This document shows, in pieces, positions 51,915-63,154 of a DNA stretch of 64,000 bases. This DNA is from Gracilaria vermiculophylla (taxonomy: Eukaryota; Rhodophyta; Florideophyceae; Gracilariales; Gracilariaceae): positions 627,861 through 691,860 of the forward strand of contig JAHNZQ020000277.1 of assembly GCA_019155205.2 (NCBI GenBank). Direction: 5' to 3'. A program made the translations under genes and the position numbers. The notes below the pieces were generated by a model. It had not been told where the DNA came from. It ran no database searches and saw only the letters and a list, made by a program, of their open reading frames with translations. Position 1 is the stretch's first letter, and the number at the start of each line of letters is the position of its first letter.

Positions 51915-54900
51915 GTTCTTTCAATCGATACCAGCCAAAGTCTTCAATGTAGAGCACAAGAAAGGGATGAAAACAGTCTCAAGAACACTGCCACTGCTCA
52001 AGATCAGGACTGTGGACGACGCGGGCGTGATCCAACTGATAAGCAGCGAATTTGGGCCAAACGAGCTACTACGATGGGTAAGCACAAATGGCCTAAAATC
52101 TTTACATAAAAACCTGTGCTCAGAGGCTAGCTAGGTGAAACCGCCAGTTGACCGTTGCCAAGTAGAAACGTTGACCACAAAGCGCGCTATATTTTGAATT
52201 TCCGACAATATTTGATGAGTGTGGGGACACGTCAACTCGGGAATAGGCGGGATATGAGGTGTCATTTAGACACCGCTCTGGACATTGACACTTACTGAAA
52301 CCACCGAGTCTAGATGACTTACTCGAGGACCTCCAAGGGGAGTAGATGTTGTCCATGAGACTTCCTCATCGCACAATGTTCTACGCACCTAATCTTAATT
52401 GGAGTTCTTGAAAGCATTTCAGCAGCCACATGACAATGATCTTCGAAACAAAACGCAATTTGTTTATCGGTAGCTAGAAGAAAGCACCAGGTATCACATA
52501 ACATACAATATTCACCGACTCCCTGAACTTTGTATGGTTGCACCAAGTGGCCTTTGCGCGACTCTCAAGCATTAATGGAAGAGGCTTTGAAGGTCAGGAA
52601 AGGGGCGAGACACGCCTTCTTTAGGACTCGAAAAGAAATGTCGCTCGCCGAAGACGGGGAAGCTTTTGAAATGAGTCTTCGAGACCTTGCTTTAGAAAAT
52701 GGAAGATCCCGACTTGGGAAATTCTTTAGACGTCAGCGCCGTTTTCTAGATGCTATCATCTCTGTGATTCAGATCGCGGTATGTTCAGTTTTTAACTTTA
52801 ATGTCCTTACAAGTTACATCCTTGACTTGACGTTTCTCACACATTTTGTTGTTTCCCACCTTTGCTTTGCAGATTGATGGTCATCAGATTCCTGATGCAG
52901 TCCTTATTTGTGAGAAACGAGACTGGGATCCAATTCAATGGGATATCACTGTGGAAATTGATCAGCTTTTCCATTCAGTGGTATCTAATCCTACAGCTAA
53001 ACTGCGATCATTTGTGGATAAAAATGTGAATACAGCGCTGGGGAAGTTTGCCAAGAACCTCTTGCAGAGACTTGTTCAACCAGCTCTTGAGGTATTAGTC
53101 AATATAGGAAATAATCTTCTTGTTGCCTACATCAATCAAGATAACCTCTCGAAACAGAAAAAGAGACTTCAGGTTTCAATATTGCGCATTCTCATGTACC
53201 TCAGTGACTGTTACAGGTATACTTTTGATCCAAAAAAGGCACAAAGAGTAGCAGATTTGATGCGGTTTTCAGACTCGAGCGATGCGGAAGCTTATATGCG
53301 CATCGCAATGAACGCGGCAATTTCAACAGATTGCGCCAAGGATTTAACTCCTTTCTTTCACTATTGTATATTTCTGAATAATCGAAACGTGGACCTCAAA
53401 AGCATTGAAGCAAAGCTTGTTCATCGATATGTAAAGAATTCAAGGGATATCATGCTTAAGAAAAATATGGATTCATGTCCTACACGAGAGAGAGCGGTGT
53501 TGATGTTCGTGGATACTATTTGGGCTCTGTTAACGTCTGATTTGAAACAAACATCATGTAAAGATCGCGACGAGAAGTTGTGGAAAACTTTGGTCGAGTT
53601 CCTGAAAGAAGCGTCTGAAAAGGATGTGCTGTGCATGGTTGGTGCTGTCTTGTTTTCCCACAACAGGCATGCTGAAAAGGGTGATTACAATACGGATCAT
53701 CTTCAGTGGCAAGTAGCCGACAGTTTTCTATATAAGTTCATGTGTGTACTTGCTGAAGACGTCGTATGCGGGCTGAAACAAGTAAGGACCTTGATTCGGA
53801 ACCGAAAAAAGAATAGACGGCGTGCCATGCAAAAAAAGCGAAAGAAAGATGCGACTCATGTCACATCCGACGGAACGGACCTTGTTGCCTTTGGGGCGTT
53901 GAGACATGTTGGACCACTGGAAGAGGTGGTACCACACTTAGGGGCTCTGAGTTTTTTGGCTCAGTATTGCGTGTCGAGAAAGGCCATGGTCGGACAATTG
54001 CGTGATGATCATGACAGAGCAAATGCACTACAAGTGTTACGAGTCATAGTGAAAGAATTACGGATACTGAATGAGCAAACATCGACCTTGAGCTTGAACG
54101 ATTGCGTTGAACACAAAATCAACAAGAAGCCAGAAGGCGCGCCTCCGTTGCTCGAAGATGTAATGCTGTGCAACTTCTTATTTTGTCACGAACTTGGAAT
54201 GTTAAAGCATGTGCGCATGTGCAGTGCTACTTTTGAAAGTATTTTCATTACCGTGCCTCCGAACATATCAGAAGTTATATGCGATGACACCAGAAGAACC
54301 TATGAGACTTACGTTCAGGGGATTGCTACAAGATATTTGACAGCTTTTGCGATGCAATCTGCTCAAGAAACAAAAATTAATGTGGACGAGCTAGGTATTA
54401 TCGCGACTCAATCCGTAATAGCAACAGCCATTCGAAAACAGCGTATACTAAGCTTGATTTCTGAACTAGAAAAACTTGGGGGAGGAAGAATCGCTCGCAT
54501 GCTGATAAAAGTCCCGAAGTTCCTACAGGCTCAAGATCCCGAATTGGGGCGTGAAGATTCCCCATCCCCACCTCTTCCAGGTCAGACACCCTTTCAAGAG
54601 GGTGATTATCTCCATGAAGGAAAACAGAGTATTGAGATTGATGCGCTCTTGATAAAACGAAGAAAGATTATAGGCTCGTGTACCCCAGGACACTATATGC
54701 GACTGCATGCAGAACAGTCAGAGCGTGACAGCGAGCCAGCCGTATCAAATTCACCATTCGCATATGATGATCGTCATGGAGCAACCCGAGAGGACACTAG
54801 CCAAAAACGGGTCCATGTCGCGGAAGCGTCCCAAAAAGACATAATTGGTCGTTGGAACAGAAGCCCTAGAGACGCTTCTCGTTTGTGCCATCGAATTCCA

Positions 54901-55155
54901 CGCCCGACAGACGGCGAAGAATTATCCATCCATGATGAACTCTCACCGGCGGGGAACTTTGGCGCTACACTTCGGTTGCAACATTTAGTATATCCAGCAC
55001 ACACGAACTCTGTTTCGCAACTCTGTTGCGGAACTCCGGGAATCCCTGTTTGGAGGGTTCCTCATGATGAAGCTGCATACGTCAACATTACGTCCTTTCC
55101 CGCTTCCGAGTCTAATGAAAGCCGGATACAAGATCAGAGCTGTGGTGAACCATAG
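51913..55155 (+). CDS. Unrecognised 892-residue helical protein, three exons inferred
   Basis: I infer exons 51913-52077, 52548-52778 and 52873-55155, all joined in phase 0. Intron 2 is convincing (GTATGT donor, TTTGCTTTGCAG acceptor). Intron 1 has a GTAAGC donor and a weaker CCAAG acceptor, so exon 1 is less sure; otherwise translation could begin at the ATG at 52575. The protein is mostly helical (residues 1-640) with a basic patch (RNRKKNRRRAMQKKRKKD) that may be a nuclear signal, and a Ser/Pro/charged tail. I find no domain I can name. No function is assigned. Confidence 0.65.
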
Positions 55156-56033
55156 CAAAATCCCATGACCGTATCTCGTCACTCGATGTTGGCTGTCAAT
55201 CTATTGCGAAAATCTGGTTCAGTCTCCCCAATATCTTCTGTGCTGCAAGCATAAATGATTGAGACAATTGCTCCGAAACAGAAATAACCACACTCTGCGG
55301 GAAGGCCAAGAAGAAGCCTGAAGTATGGCACATCAAATGGTGAAGATTGGTGTCGAATACAGAACATTGGTAGTTCTCGACTGAGTCGACATAGCCTGTG
55401 TCAATAATGAGTATCAGATTAAAGTTCCAGTGACTATGAAGCTTATCGCACACATTGCTTCACTGCCTCCGATTCTCATATCACTCGCCACAAAGAAAAG
55501 TACGGATGCTATCAATAATTTACCACGCCACAGGAACATGTTGAGTCGAGCTAAATTAATTCCAGCAGCTCTGATACCTCCGACCAGATACTTGAGCGAG
55601 TTCTCGCAAGTTTTTCACAATCCTGACGGTGATGGTTGTGCTATCCATACGATTTGAATTCTTGTTCCCACAGTATTGAGCAAGCTGATGGATTTCGACA
55701 CCCACTTAACTGTGTGCAGTAATCTGAGGATATAAGTAGTTGCGAAGTTGTGCAGCGGCTCGGCTGTCCAAAAAGAAATCGATTGTGTTCAACAGTGGAC
55801 TTTGGTGTTCTAGCATGAAAAAAACAAAAAAAAGAATCGGGGCGGTTTCAGCAACCGCGCGCCATGCACGCAGACCCACATCACCGCTGTGTGGAATGCA
55901 TGCTGGTGTTGGGCGCTTGAGCGCTGTGGGTTTTGTAACAAGTGTGGGTTCCTCGCGTCTTCTTCTGCTCCCATAGCTTTACACATACGGTCTTCATTGC
56001 AGTTCGACAGTCTTGAGAACTGGCTCTTTTAAA
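55156..56033. other. Spacer upstream of TSR3, no gene seen
   Basis: It contains the 3' end of the preceding gene and the TSR3 promoter. Short frames on both strands at 55196-55976 have no recognisable feature. Confidence 0.4.
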
Positions 56034-56819
56034 ATGACGAGAAGGAGACACACGCAACAGAGGCGGAAAAACCAAAATTCCCGAAACCAAGCACCCAAGC
56101 AATCTGGAGAGGGCTCAGAGGAATATACTGGACCATGCTTAACGATGTGGGATTTCAATCACTGCGCACCGCAGAAATGTTCAGGAAGAAAACTCGCCCG
56201 TCTAGGTATGGTACGAACTCTCCGATTATCTCAGAAACACCCGGGAGTCGTCTTGACGCCGATGGGCACACGTGCGATTTCCAAAGCAGATGCGTCACTC
56301 GCAGAAAACTGTGGGCTGGGTGTTGTTGATTGTTCGTGGGCAAGGATTGAAGAAGTTTCTTTTGACAAATTGAAAAGCGGGGCTGAGCGCCTTCTACCAT
56401 TTCTCATAGCAGCGAATCCCGTAAACTACGGCAAACCGCTGAGGCTAACATGTGCGGAAGCTTTGGCCGGGGGTCTCTATATCATGGGATTCACGGACTC
56501 AGCCCGTCAAGTTCTAAGCAAGTTTGTATGGGGCGATTCTTTCTGGCAGTTGAACGAGGGTTTACTAGAAGAGTACCGCAACTGTGAAAAAAGTGAGGAG
56601 GTTGTGGCTGCTCAAAATGCGTACATAACGGCTTGTGAAAAAGAAGTTGAAGACCGAAAGAAGAGCGATGATCCTTTCTGGGATATGGGAAGAAGTGACG
56701 AAGAGAGTGAAAGTGAGGATTACGAAGGCGATACTGAAATTGACACCCAAAACGAAGTGTGCGATTCTAACGTAGAAATCATGTTCAATGCTATGCGTGT
56801 AACCGGAGAGGGGCATTAA
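56034..56819 (+). CDS. TSR3: TSR3, 18S rRNA aminocarboxypropyltransferase
   Basis: A 261-residue protein. A basic N-terminus leads into the conserved core of TSR3: WDFNHCAPQKCSGRKLARLG, then LTPMGTRAISKADASL, GLGVVDCSW, RLLPFLIAANPVNYGKPLRL and EALAGGLYIMGF. TSR3 adds the aminocarboxypropyl group to 18S rRNA (the acp3 step of the hypermodified pseudouridine) late in 40S maturation. The acidic tail (about 210-250) is common in the family. I use the ATG at 56034; the open frame starts seven codons earlier at a TTG. Confidence 0.94.
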   Translation: MTRRRHTQQRRKNQNSRNQAPKQSGEGSEEYTGPCLTMWDFNHCAPQKCSGRKLARLGMVRTLRLSQKHPGVVLTPMGTRAISKADASLAENCGLGVVDCSWARIEEVSFDKLKSGAERLLPFLIAANPVNYGKPLRLTCAEALAGGLYIMGFTDSARQVLSKFVWGDSFWQLNEGLLEEYRNCEKSEEVVAAQNAYITACEKEVEDRKKSDDPFWDMGRSDEESESEDYEGDTEIDTQNEVCDSNVEIMFNAMRVTGEGH

Positions 56820-57002
56820 GAGCCCAAAGAAAGTCCTTCAAATCTTTAGGTTGACCTCCTTGTAAAGACCTTCCCGACCCAACATCCAACCGATCTAGCG
56901 AATCGCCTCTCGACTTATGAAGACTTTTACCCTCGAGTCACGGAAGTATGCGGTTGCCGAATCTTGTTTATATGCACTCACTATCTGTGACTGATTTCTT
57001 TG

Positions 57003-59219
57003 CTACTTGCTAATCCCGGCCTTCTTCATCTGATCAATCAGTGGCCCAAATGCAAGATCATCTTCATTCACTCGTGAAGGTTTCGTGCCTTTCTGGACAC
57101 GATAATTTCCAGGCGGCGCCTTGATCGGTTCTGATGACATCACTGGTACCGCCTGATTTCCGCGCGGCACGGGGGTATATGCCCCTGCCATGCCCATCTG
57201 CTGCATGCCGTTCATGCCGTTCATGCCGTGCATGCCCGGGTGTTGCATCTGGTACATTGCCATTTGTTGATTCTGTGCAGCCATTGTTTGATATGCAGCC
57301 ATAGTCTGATACGCAGCTAGTTGTTGCTGCTGTTGCATAGACATTGTATTGTACATTTGCTGCTGAGCCTGGGCTTGTTGTTGAGGAGTCGCGTGGGCGC
57401 CGTATAGCGCTAACTGCATGTTGGAACCGTCAACCCCGAACCCGCTTCTCTGCTGGTTTTGCCATCCAGAGTTGGCCATGACGCCCTTTACATTAGCGAC
57501 ACGGTCGTCCACGGTGTTCTCCAACGCTGCCTGCTGAAACATGCCAGGCATTGGAGCCCCGGCACCGTAGACTTGAAGTGCCATATTTTGCTGGGGTACT
57601 GGTGTCTGACCGGCCTGCGCAGCAGGTGTACCAATTCCAGATTCAATCCCTAACAGATCTCGCAATGGGTCGAACGGTTTAGGCGGTGGTGGTGGTTCAG
57701 GAGCGGAGGGAAGGATGTCAATGTCGTCGTCTTCATCTTCCGACGAAGATTCTTCTTCGGATGAGGATTCTGATGACGTAGATGACGGTGGGGTTAGGGG
57801 ACGAGGCGGAGGTGGAATGATTTCTGGCTCCTCTTCGGAATAGTACTCGGGTTCCGGTTCATAATAGTCTTCAGGAACGGGTTCCGGTTCCGGTTCTGGT
57901 TCATATTGTTCATCATCCGAAAACTGAGGCTCTTTGACTTCCTCTTTTTGTGGGCCCTTGTCAATGTACTCCTGCATGGATTCTGCAAGTTCAAAAGATA
58001 TCGAACCCAATTCAGGTGCTCGCCATCTCGACGACAAAGACTGGGCAAGGTCAAAGAACGGTTTTGCGTTTGTAATAAGCGTCACAAATCGTTTGTACAC
58101 GTCCAAAGCGATGGTGGCATCAGGGATTTCGAGTTGAAAATATAACTCCAGAAGGCGGATAACGCCGAACTGTATTGAAGTAACGAGGAGGGACAGATCG
58201 CGCAAAACCATTGAGCGTGCTGGCATTGCTACCGGAGAATAACGGGCTTGGCCTTCCAATCGAATCGAGGTGAGCGCTTCAAACGTATCCATGAGGATTG
58301 GAAGCACAGCTAAAAGTTCCTGAATAGGTGCTTCTCCATAGCGATTGGTTATATTCTGATCATCTTCTCTGGAATTCTTCGGGGGAAAATTTATTGCAGC
58401 TTTCATTGTGAGCCATTGCTCCAGGTAAGCACCATAAGAGCGAATGAAGCCACTGAAAGCGAGGCCCTCTGAAGTGCTATCGCCAAAAAACTCCATTTTG
58501 AACATTGCGCGGTAGTGGCTGGCTATGTGTGCAACAAACTTCTCGTTCCCGTCGCGGAAAATGTGGTGAAATATAGTCAGTGCCTTCACAACGACGACCC
58601 ATTCGTTTTGCATCATTCGCTTGCGAAGATGATAAAAGATTCCACCTGCGGGACTTTCCCGATTGGAGATGCTTCCACCGTAGCGAAGCGCCTCCATTAT
58701 AACACGAACGTGCTTTCCTTTGGGAGCAGCGTTCTCACGATTAGTAGCTTTCATGCAGTATATCTTCCAATCGTCACCCTTAATGCTAGCCATGGTCTGA
58801 CGCACCTGATCCTTCATCTTGCTCTGAAAGTTAACGTTGCTCTTTGACGGATATGTGGGCATGCCCCCTCCCATACCATCGGCCACATCAGCATAGTTTG
58901 CGGTGGGTGGCGCCCGAGTTGAGGCGTAAGCGTTAGTGACGTAAGGGTTGTCGACTTGGCTGTTGTTAGTCATACTGTTGACGTTGCCGCGCATGGTGGC
59001 CATAGCAGCCTGAGCGTTGGAGATAGCTGCTGACGTGGAGGAGGCGGGGCGACCGACGGAAGTGTTGGAGGAGTCGCGGACAGACTGGGAGCGCGAAAGA
59101 GAGCCGCGGGCCGGTGGCTCATTCATTCTCCCGGCAAGAGAATCGTAAGAGCTCCTTGGGTTTGGAGGACGGCTGGACGGGACCGGCGGGCGTCCGGTTC
59201 GGTAGTCATCGTACGACAT
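57003..59219 (-). CDS. AP180/CALM clathrin assembly protein (ANTH domain)
   Basis: A 738-residue protein. After a Ser/Pro-rich N-terminus of about 140 residues, the ANTH domain (about 145-430) carries the phosphoinositide motif K157, nine residues, K167-G-K169-H170, and helices such as WVVVVKALTIFHHIFRDGN. The C-terminal half has an acidic Pro/Glu stretch, a clathrin-box-like FDPLRDLLGIE and Gln/Met-rich repeats. It should bind PI(4,5)P2 and clathrin in endocytic vesicle formation. The N-terminal extension before ANTH is longer than in most AP180 proteins. It diverges from gamma-COP, 560 bases away. Confidence 0.93.
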   Translation of the reverse strand: MSYDDYRTGRPPVPSSRPPNPRSSYDSLAGRMNEPPARGSLSRSQSVRDSSNTSVGRPASSTSAAISNAQAAMATMRGNVNSMTNNSQVDNPYVTNAYASTRAPPTANYADVADGMGGGMPTYPSKSNVNFQSKMKDQVRQTMASIKGDDWKIYCMKATNRENAAPKGKHVRVIMEALRYGGSISNRESPAGGIFYHLRKRMMQNEWVVVVKALTIFHHIFRDGNEKFVAHIASHYRAMFKMEFFGDSTSEGLAFSGFIRSYGAYLEQWLTMKAAINFPPKNSREDDQNITNRYGEAPIQELLAVLPILMDTFEALTSIRLEGQARYSPVAMPARSMVLRDLSLLVTSIQFGVIRLLELYFQLEIPDATIALDVYKRFVTLITNAKPFFDLAQSLSSRWRAPELGSISFELAESMQEYIDKGPQKEEVKEPQFSDDEQYEPEPEPEPVPEDYYEPEPEYYSEEEPEIIPPPPRPLTPPSSTSSESSSEEESSSEDEDDDIDILPSAPEPPPPPKPFDPLRDLLGIESGIGTPAAQAGQTPVPQQNMALQVYGAGAPMPGMFQQAALENTVDDRVANVKGVMANSGWQNQQRSGFGVDGSNMQLALYGAHATPQQQAQAQQQMYNTMSMQQQQQLAAYQTMAAYQTMAAQNQQMAMYQMQHPGMHGMNGMNGMQQMGMAGAYTPVPRGNQAVPVMSSEPIKAPPGNYRVQKGTKPSRVNEDDLAFGPLIDQMKKAGISK

Positions 59220-59779
59220 AAAGCAGGAACGTTACGCGGGCGAATTGTTTGACGGGGAGCGGAGCGAAGGCGGGGTGGACGGCGGGATGACAGGTGGTTG
59301 AGGCGGTAGTCAGCGTGCTTGGGGGAGTGCAGACAAACGCCGCGACGACGCCCACGGTAGCCTGAAAAAGGGGTGCGGCGGAAATGAACATACGGATGTG
59401 GGCGCGGGGGCGCCGGCCACTGCGCTGCTAACGAGACCTGGCGCAGTGCGCTTCGTTTGGGTGGCTGCGCTTGTGCCAGCCGCCGAGCTGCCAAGCCGCC
59501 GCGCGCTGGTGCGCCTGCCAAACGTGTTTAAGCACTGTCAGGGGCTGTGCTTTACAGCTGCCCTTACAGCACGTCGTTGCCGTTCGCCCTCGCTGGAGAG
59601 CCCGCGCAGAGGACGTGTTCCCTGACACCTGCTACGCGCATCGCGTCGCGTGGCGTCGGACTCGGGCGTCTGTTCGCTCTTCCGCCAGCTTCTGGCTTCT
59701 TTGACAACGATCCGCGCGCCGCGACTATTCCGTTCCTCGATTGTTGCCGGCGAGCCCCGTCCCGTTTCTCCCATTCACC
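59220..59779. promoter_or_regulatory. Divergent spacer between AP180 and gamma-COP
   Basis: This 560-base GC-rich region probably carries both promoters. Overlapping open frames on both strands lack features. No TATA box seen. Confidence 0.35.
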
Positions 59780-62524
59780 ATGGCGATGGTCTCGGATGAA
59801 CGCGCGCTTGCCAAGTACAAGGATGAGGACGTGGTCGTTTCCCCCTTTGAGGGCATAGAGAAGGGGGCTGTGCTGCAGGAATGCCGAATATTCAACGAAA
59901 TACAGCTCAATACCTCGACATGCGAACAGGTTCTTGTCAGATTGCTCTATCTTGTTGGTCAGGGTGATCGCCTCACGCCCGAGGAAGCCACCGAGGTCTT
60001 TTTTTCCGTCACAAAGCTCTTCCAGGCCAACCAACCCTCCTTGCGCCGCCTCGTCTACCTTGCGATCAAGGAGCTTGCACACACTGCCGAAGAAGTTATT
60101 ATTGTTACCAATTGTCTCACAAAAGACATCAACTCCGATGTGGATATGTACCGTGCCAACGCGACGCGTGTGCTCTGCAAGATCACTGATGCCCAAATGG
60201 TCCAGCAGATTGAACGCTACCTCAAGCAGGAGATCGTTGACAAGAACCCCGTTGTCGCGTCTGCAGCTCTCGTATCTGGTCAACAGCTCATCATGCATAA
60301 CAAGGGTGATGTCGTCCGTCGCTGGGTGAACGAAGTTACGCAGGCGCTAGACCATTCCTCTCCCATGGTTCAGTACCACGCACTGGCACTTCTGTATCTC
60401 ATCAAGCAACATGACAGACTGGCCGTTTCCAAGCTGGTGCAGTCTATGTGCCGACAAGGTGCTCGTTCGCCAATGGCCACTGTTTTGATAATTCGTTATG
60501 TGGCACGTATTATTGCTGAGGAAACGACCGATGCTGATCAGTACAAGGAAAACTCATTCTTCAACTACCTTGAACACTGCCTTCGCCATAGATCCGAAAT
60601 CGTGATGTATGAAGCCGCGCGCGCGATTGCTTTGCTACCAAACGTCACCTCGGCCGAGCTGCAGTCAGCTATCTCAATCCTTCAGCGGTTCCTTGTGCAG
60701 CCTAGACCAGCTTTGCGGTTTGCTGCGATTAGAACGCTGAGCATGATTGCAACTAAAATGCCAGTAGCCGTGACTGTGTGCAACCCTGATATGGAGGTTC
60801 TTATTACTGATCCAAATCGTTCGATTGCGACCCTGGCTGTTACAACTCTTCTGAGAACTGGTTCGGAGAACTCGATTGAACGACTCCTGAAACAAATTCA
60901 GGTCTTCTTGAGTGAGATCAGCGATGAGTTCAAGGTGAAGATAGTCGTCGCAATTCATGGGCTATGCATCAAGTACCCAAGCAAATACTATGCCCTCATG
61001 AACTTTTTGGGCAACGCGCTGCGCGAAGAAGGAGGTTATGAATTTAAGCGAGCTATTGTCGACGCGTATCTGGGTCTTATGAACAAGATACCAGAGTCAA
61101 AAGAAACTTGTCTCTCGCACTTATGTGAGTTCATAGAAGACTGCGAACACACCCAGCTTTCAACGCGCGTCTTACACTTGCTCGGAAAAGAAGGCCCCCA
61201 CATGCCGGAACCCGGAAAGTACATTCGTTACATTTACAACAGACTCATATTAGAGAACGCAGTAGTTAGGGCAGCTGCAGTGTCAGCACTAGCCAGCTTT
61301 GCTACGGAAAGTGCCTCTGAATCACTTCGCAAGTCAATAGCAATCCTGTTGCAACAATCTCTCATGGATAGCGATGACGAGGTAAGGGACAGGGCAGTTT
61401 TCTTTTCGCAAAAACTAGGCTTGGAAGCCTACCAAAAGAAGGAAAACGCTCCACCTGCATCAGAAGAAGTATCTAAACTCCAAGAGGATACAAAAAGATC
61501 AATGAACCTCGCTTGTCCAGTTGTGAATTTGGAGGCCGAACTGGTTCGGTATATTTCTGATGGGAACTTTGATGCTCCATTCGACATCAACAAGGTGTCC
61601 AAGGCCGCTTTGGCGATATCTGCAGAGAAGGATATACCCGCCCGCGGTGATTCATTGTTTAGCGGCTCAACAATGTCAGGTACATCTGCGGCTGCGACCG
61701 TCAAACCACCAGTGAATCTCGCAGCGGAAATAATGATGATCCCAGAGTTTGCATCGCTCGGAAGACCGTTCAAGTCGTGTCCTTCGAAAGATCTCACTGA
61801 AGCTGAAACTGAATACACTGCGAAGGTTATCGTCCATTTGTATGCTACGAATGTAATTTTAGAGTTTATCTGCGTCAACACACTTAATGACCAATTGCTT
61901 GAAAACGTTTACATCCAAGTGGACACTTCTGATTCTGAAGGTCTAGGCGACATGACAATCATTCCGGCAGAGAAGCTTGCATACGGGGATCCTGCACGCA
62001 CGTATGTATCCATCCAACGAACTGGTGAGAGTGAGTATCCTCTTGGTCAATTAGCGTGTACGATGAAGTTCAGTGTTAAGGATGTAGATCCTGCGACTGG
62101 TGAAGCAGATGAAGAAGGTTATGAAGATGAGTATGGCCTTGATGAATTAGAGCTCAACATTGCAACGCTGATGGCCAAGCCAGGAGAGCTTCCATCGTCC
62201 TTCAAGTCGGCATGGGAAGCTCTTGGACCTGATAATGAGGTTAGCGATAGCTTCATGTTAGAACAGCATGACAACATTCCGTCAGCTGTCGCTGCTGTAA
62301 TGGAGCTATTAGGAATGGTTGCTTGTGAGGGTACAGAAAATGTGAATGAACGGGCTAGAGGGCATATTCTTCTTCTGACCGGAGTGTTTATTCCAGGAGT
62401 CCAAGCAATGATTCATGCCAAGTTTGGACTGACATCAGAATGCGTAGCTTTGGAACTAGTACTGAGAAGCGAAGAGCCAGCGGTGAGTGAGCTTCTCGCC
62501 AACTCCATTTCCGGCTCAGATTAA
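59780..62524 (+). CDS. SEC21: Coatomer gamma subunit (gamma-COP, SEC21)
   Basis: A 914-residue protein. Residues about 15-550 are an adaptin-type HEAT solenoid with typical gamma-COP blocks (SPFEGIEKGAVLQECRIFN near the start, then TEVFFSVTKLFQ). A linker follows at 560-620, then a C-terminal appendage (about 630-914) with EYTAKVIVHLYATNVILEF, which is characteristic of gamma-COP. The protein is a core subunit of COPI coats for Golgi-to-ER and intra-Golgi traffic. I take the ATG at 59780 in the context tcaccatggc; the open frame starts 13 codons earlier at TTG. Length matches the family and no intron is seen. Confidence 0.96.
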   Translation: MAMVSDERALAKYKDEDVVVSPFEGIEKGAVLQECRIFNEIQLNTSTCEQVLVRLLYLVGQGDRLTPEEATEVFFSVTKLFQANQPSLRRLVYLAIKELAHTAEEVIIVTNCLTKDINSDVDMYRANATRVLCKITDAQMVQQIERYLKQEIVDKNPVVASAALVSGQQLIMHNKGDVVRRWVNEVTQALDHSSPMVQYHALALLYLIKQHDRLAVSKLVQSMCRQGARSPMATVLIIRYVARIIAEETTDADQYKENSFFNYLEHCLRHRSEIVMYEAARAIALLPNVTSAELQSAISILQRFLVQPRPALRFAAIRTLSMIATKMPVAVTVCNPDMEVLITDPNRSIATLAVTTLLRTGSENSIERLLKQIQVFLSEISDEFKVKIVVAIHGLCIKYPSKYYALMNFLGNALREEGGYEFKRAIVDAYLGLMNKIPESKETCLSHLCEFIEDCEHTQLSTRVLHLLGKEGPHMPEPGKYIRYIYNRLILENAVVRAAAVSALASFATESASESLRKSIAILLQQSLMDSDDEVRDRAVFFSQKLGLEAYQKKENAPPASEEVSKLQEDTKRSMNLACPVVNLEAELVRYISDGNFDAPFDINKVSKAALAISAEKDIPARGDSLFSGSTMSGTSAAATVKPPVNLAAEIMMIPEFASLGRPFKSCPSKDLTEAETEYTAKVIVHLYATNVILEFICVNTLNDQLLENVYIQVDTSDSEGLGDMTIIPAEKLAYGDPARTYVSIQRTGESEYPLGQLACTMKFSVKDVDPATGEADEEGYEDEYGLDELELNIATLMAKPGELPSSFKSAWEALGPDNEVSDSFMLEQHDNIPSAVAAVMELLGMVACEGTENVNERARGHILLLTGVFIPGVQAMIHAKFGLTSECVALELVLRSEEPAVSELLANSISGSD

Positions 62525-63154
62525 TCTGTTTTCTTTCTGCAGTATGACTAAAGAGAAGCCGAAAGTGCACAGATTTGCCTGTTAAACACGTTCATTTGCG
62601 CAATATTAAACATACAAGCTTTTCATTCGTCCCTTCACGATTTACAGCTTCGATGTGGGGAACGCTGTCTTTCAGACAAGAGGCTAATCAGAAGCCGGCT
62701 CTGCAACATCAGTATGCGACTAGAGCGTGCAGTGATCCTTACGATCTGGAAGCTATGCTGACGTCGAGCTACAACGCACAGTCCATTTTAGCCTCGCGCG
62801 CCTCAGTGTCTCCTGTTCAGGTTAAAAGTCTATCTCTTACGATACTGCCTTACGTTGTGATAAGATCAAGGAATGGGTACTTGTGTTCATTTCGGATTAA
62901 AAGACATCGGTTTCGGATGCCAGCAACGAAGACGGCTGGGAAACTGAAGGTGTTTTTTAACGATGTTTTATTTGAAAAACTATATAATAATGCCGAATCC
63001 AATTCCAATCGTGCGTCAGGAAAAAAGTTCCAAGTGCCTGCCTCATTTCGGCGTCCGGCGTGGCTCTTGTGCATTCGCAGCAGTCAAGCTTGTTGTCCAT
63101 ATCTTTTTGTCCTGAACTCTGTACACGAAAGAACGCGTAATAAGAGTAAGCATT
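62525..63154. other. Spacer between gamma-COP and NBS1, no gene seen
   Basis: An open frame of 225 codons crosses this region from 62575 to 63252 but starts without ATG, overlaps NBS1 in another frame, and shows no domain. The NBS1 promoter should lie in the last few hundred bases. Confidence 0.35.
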
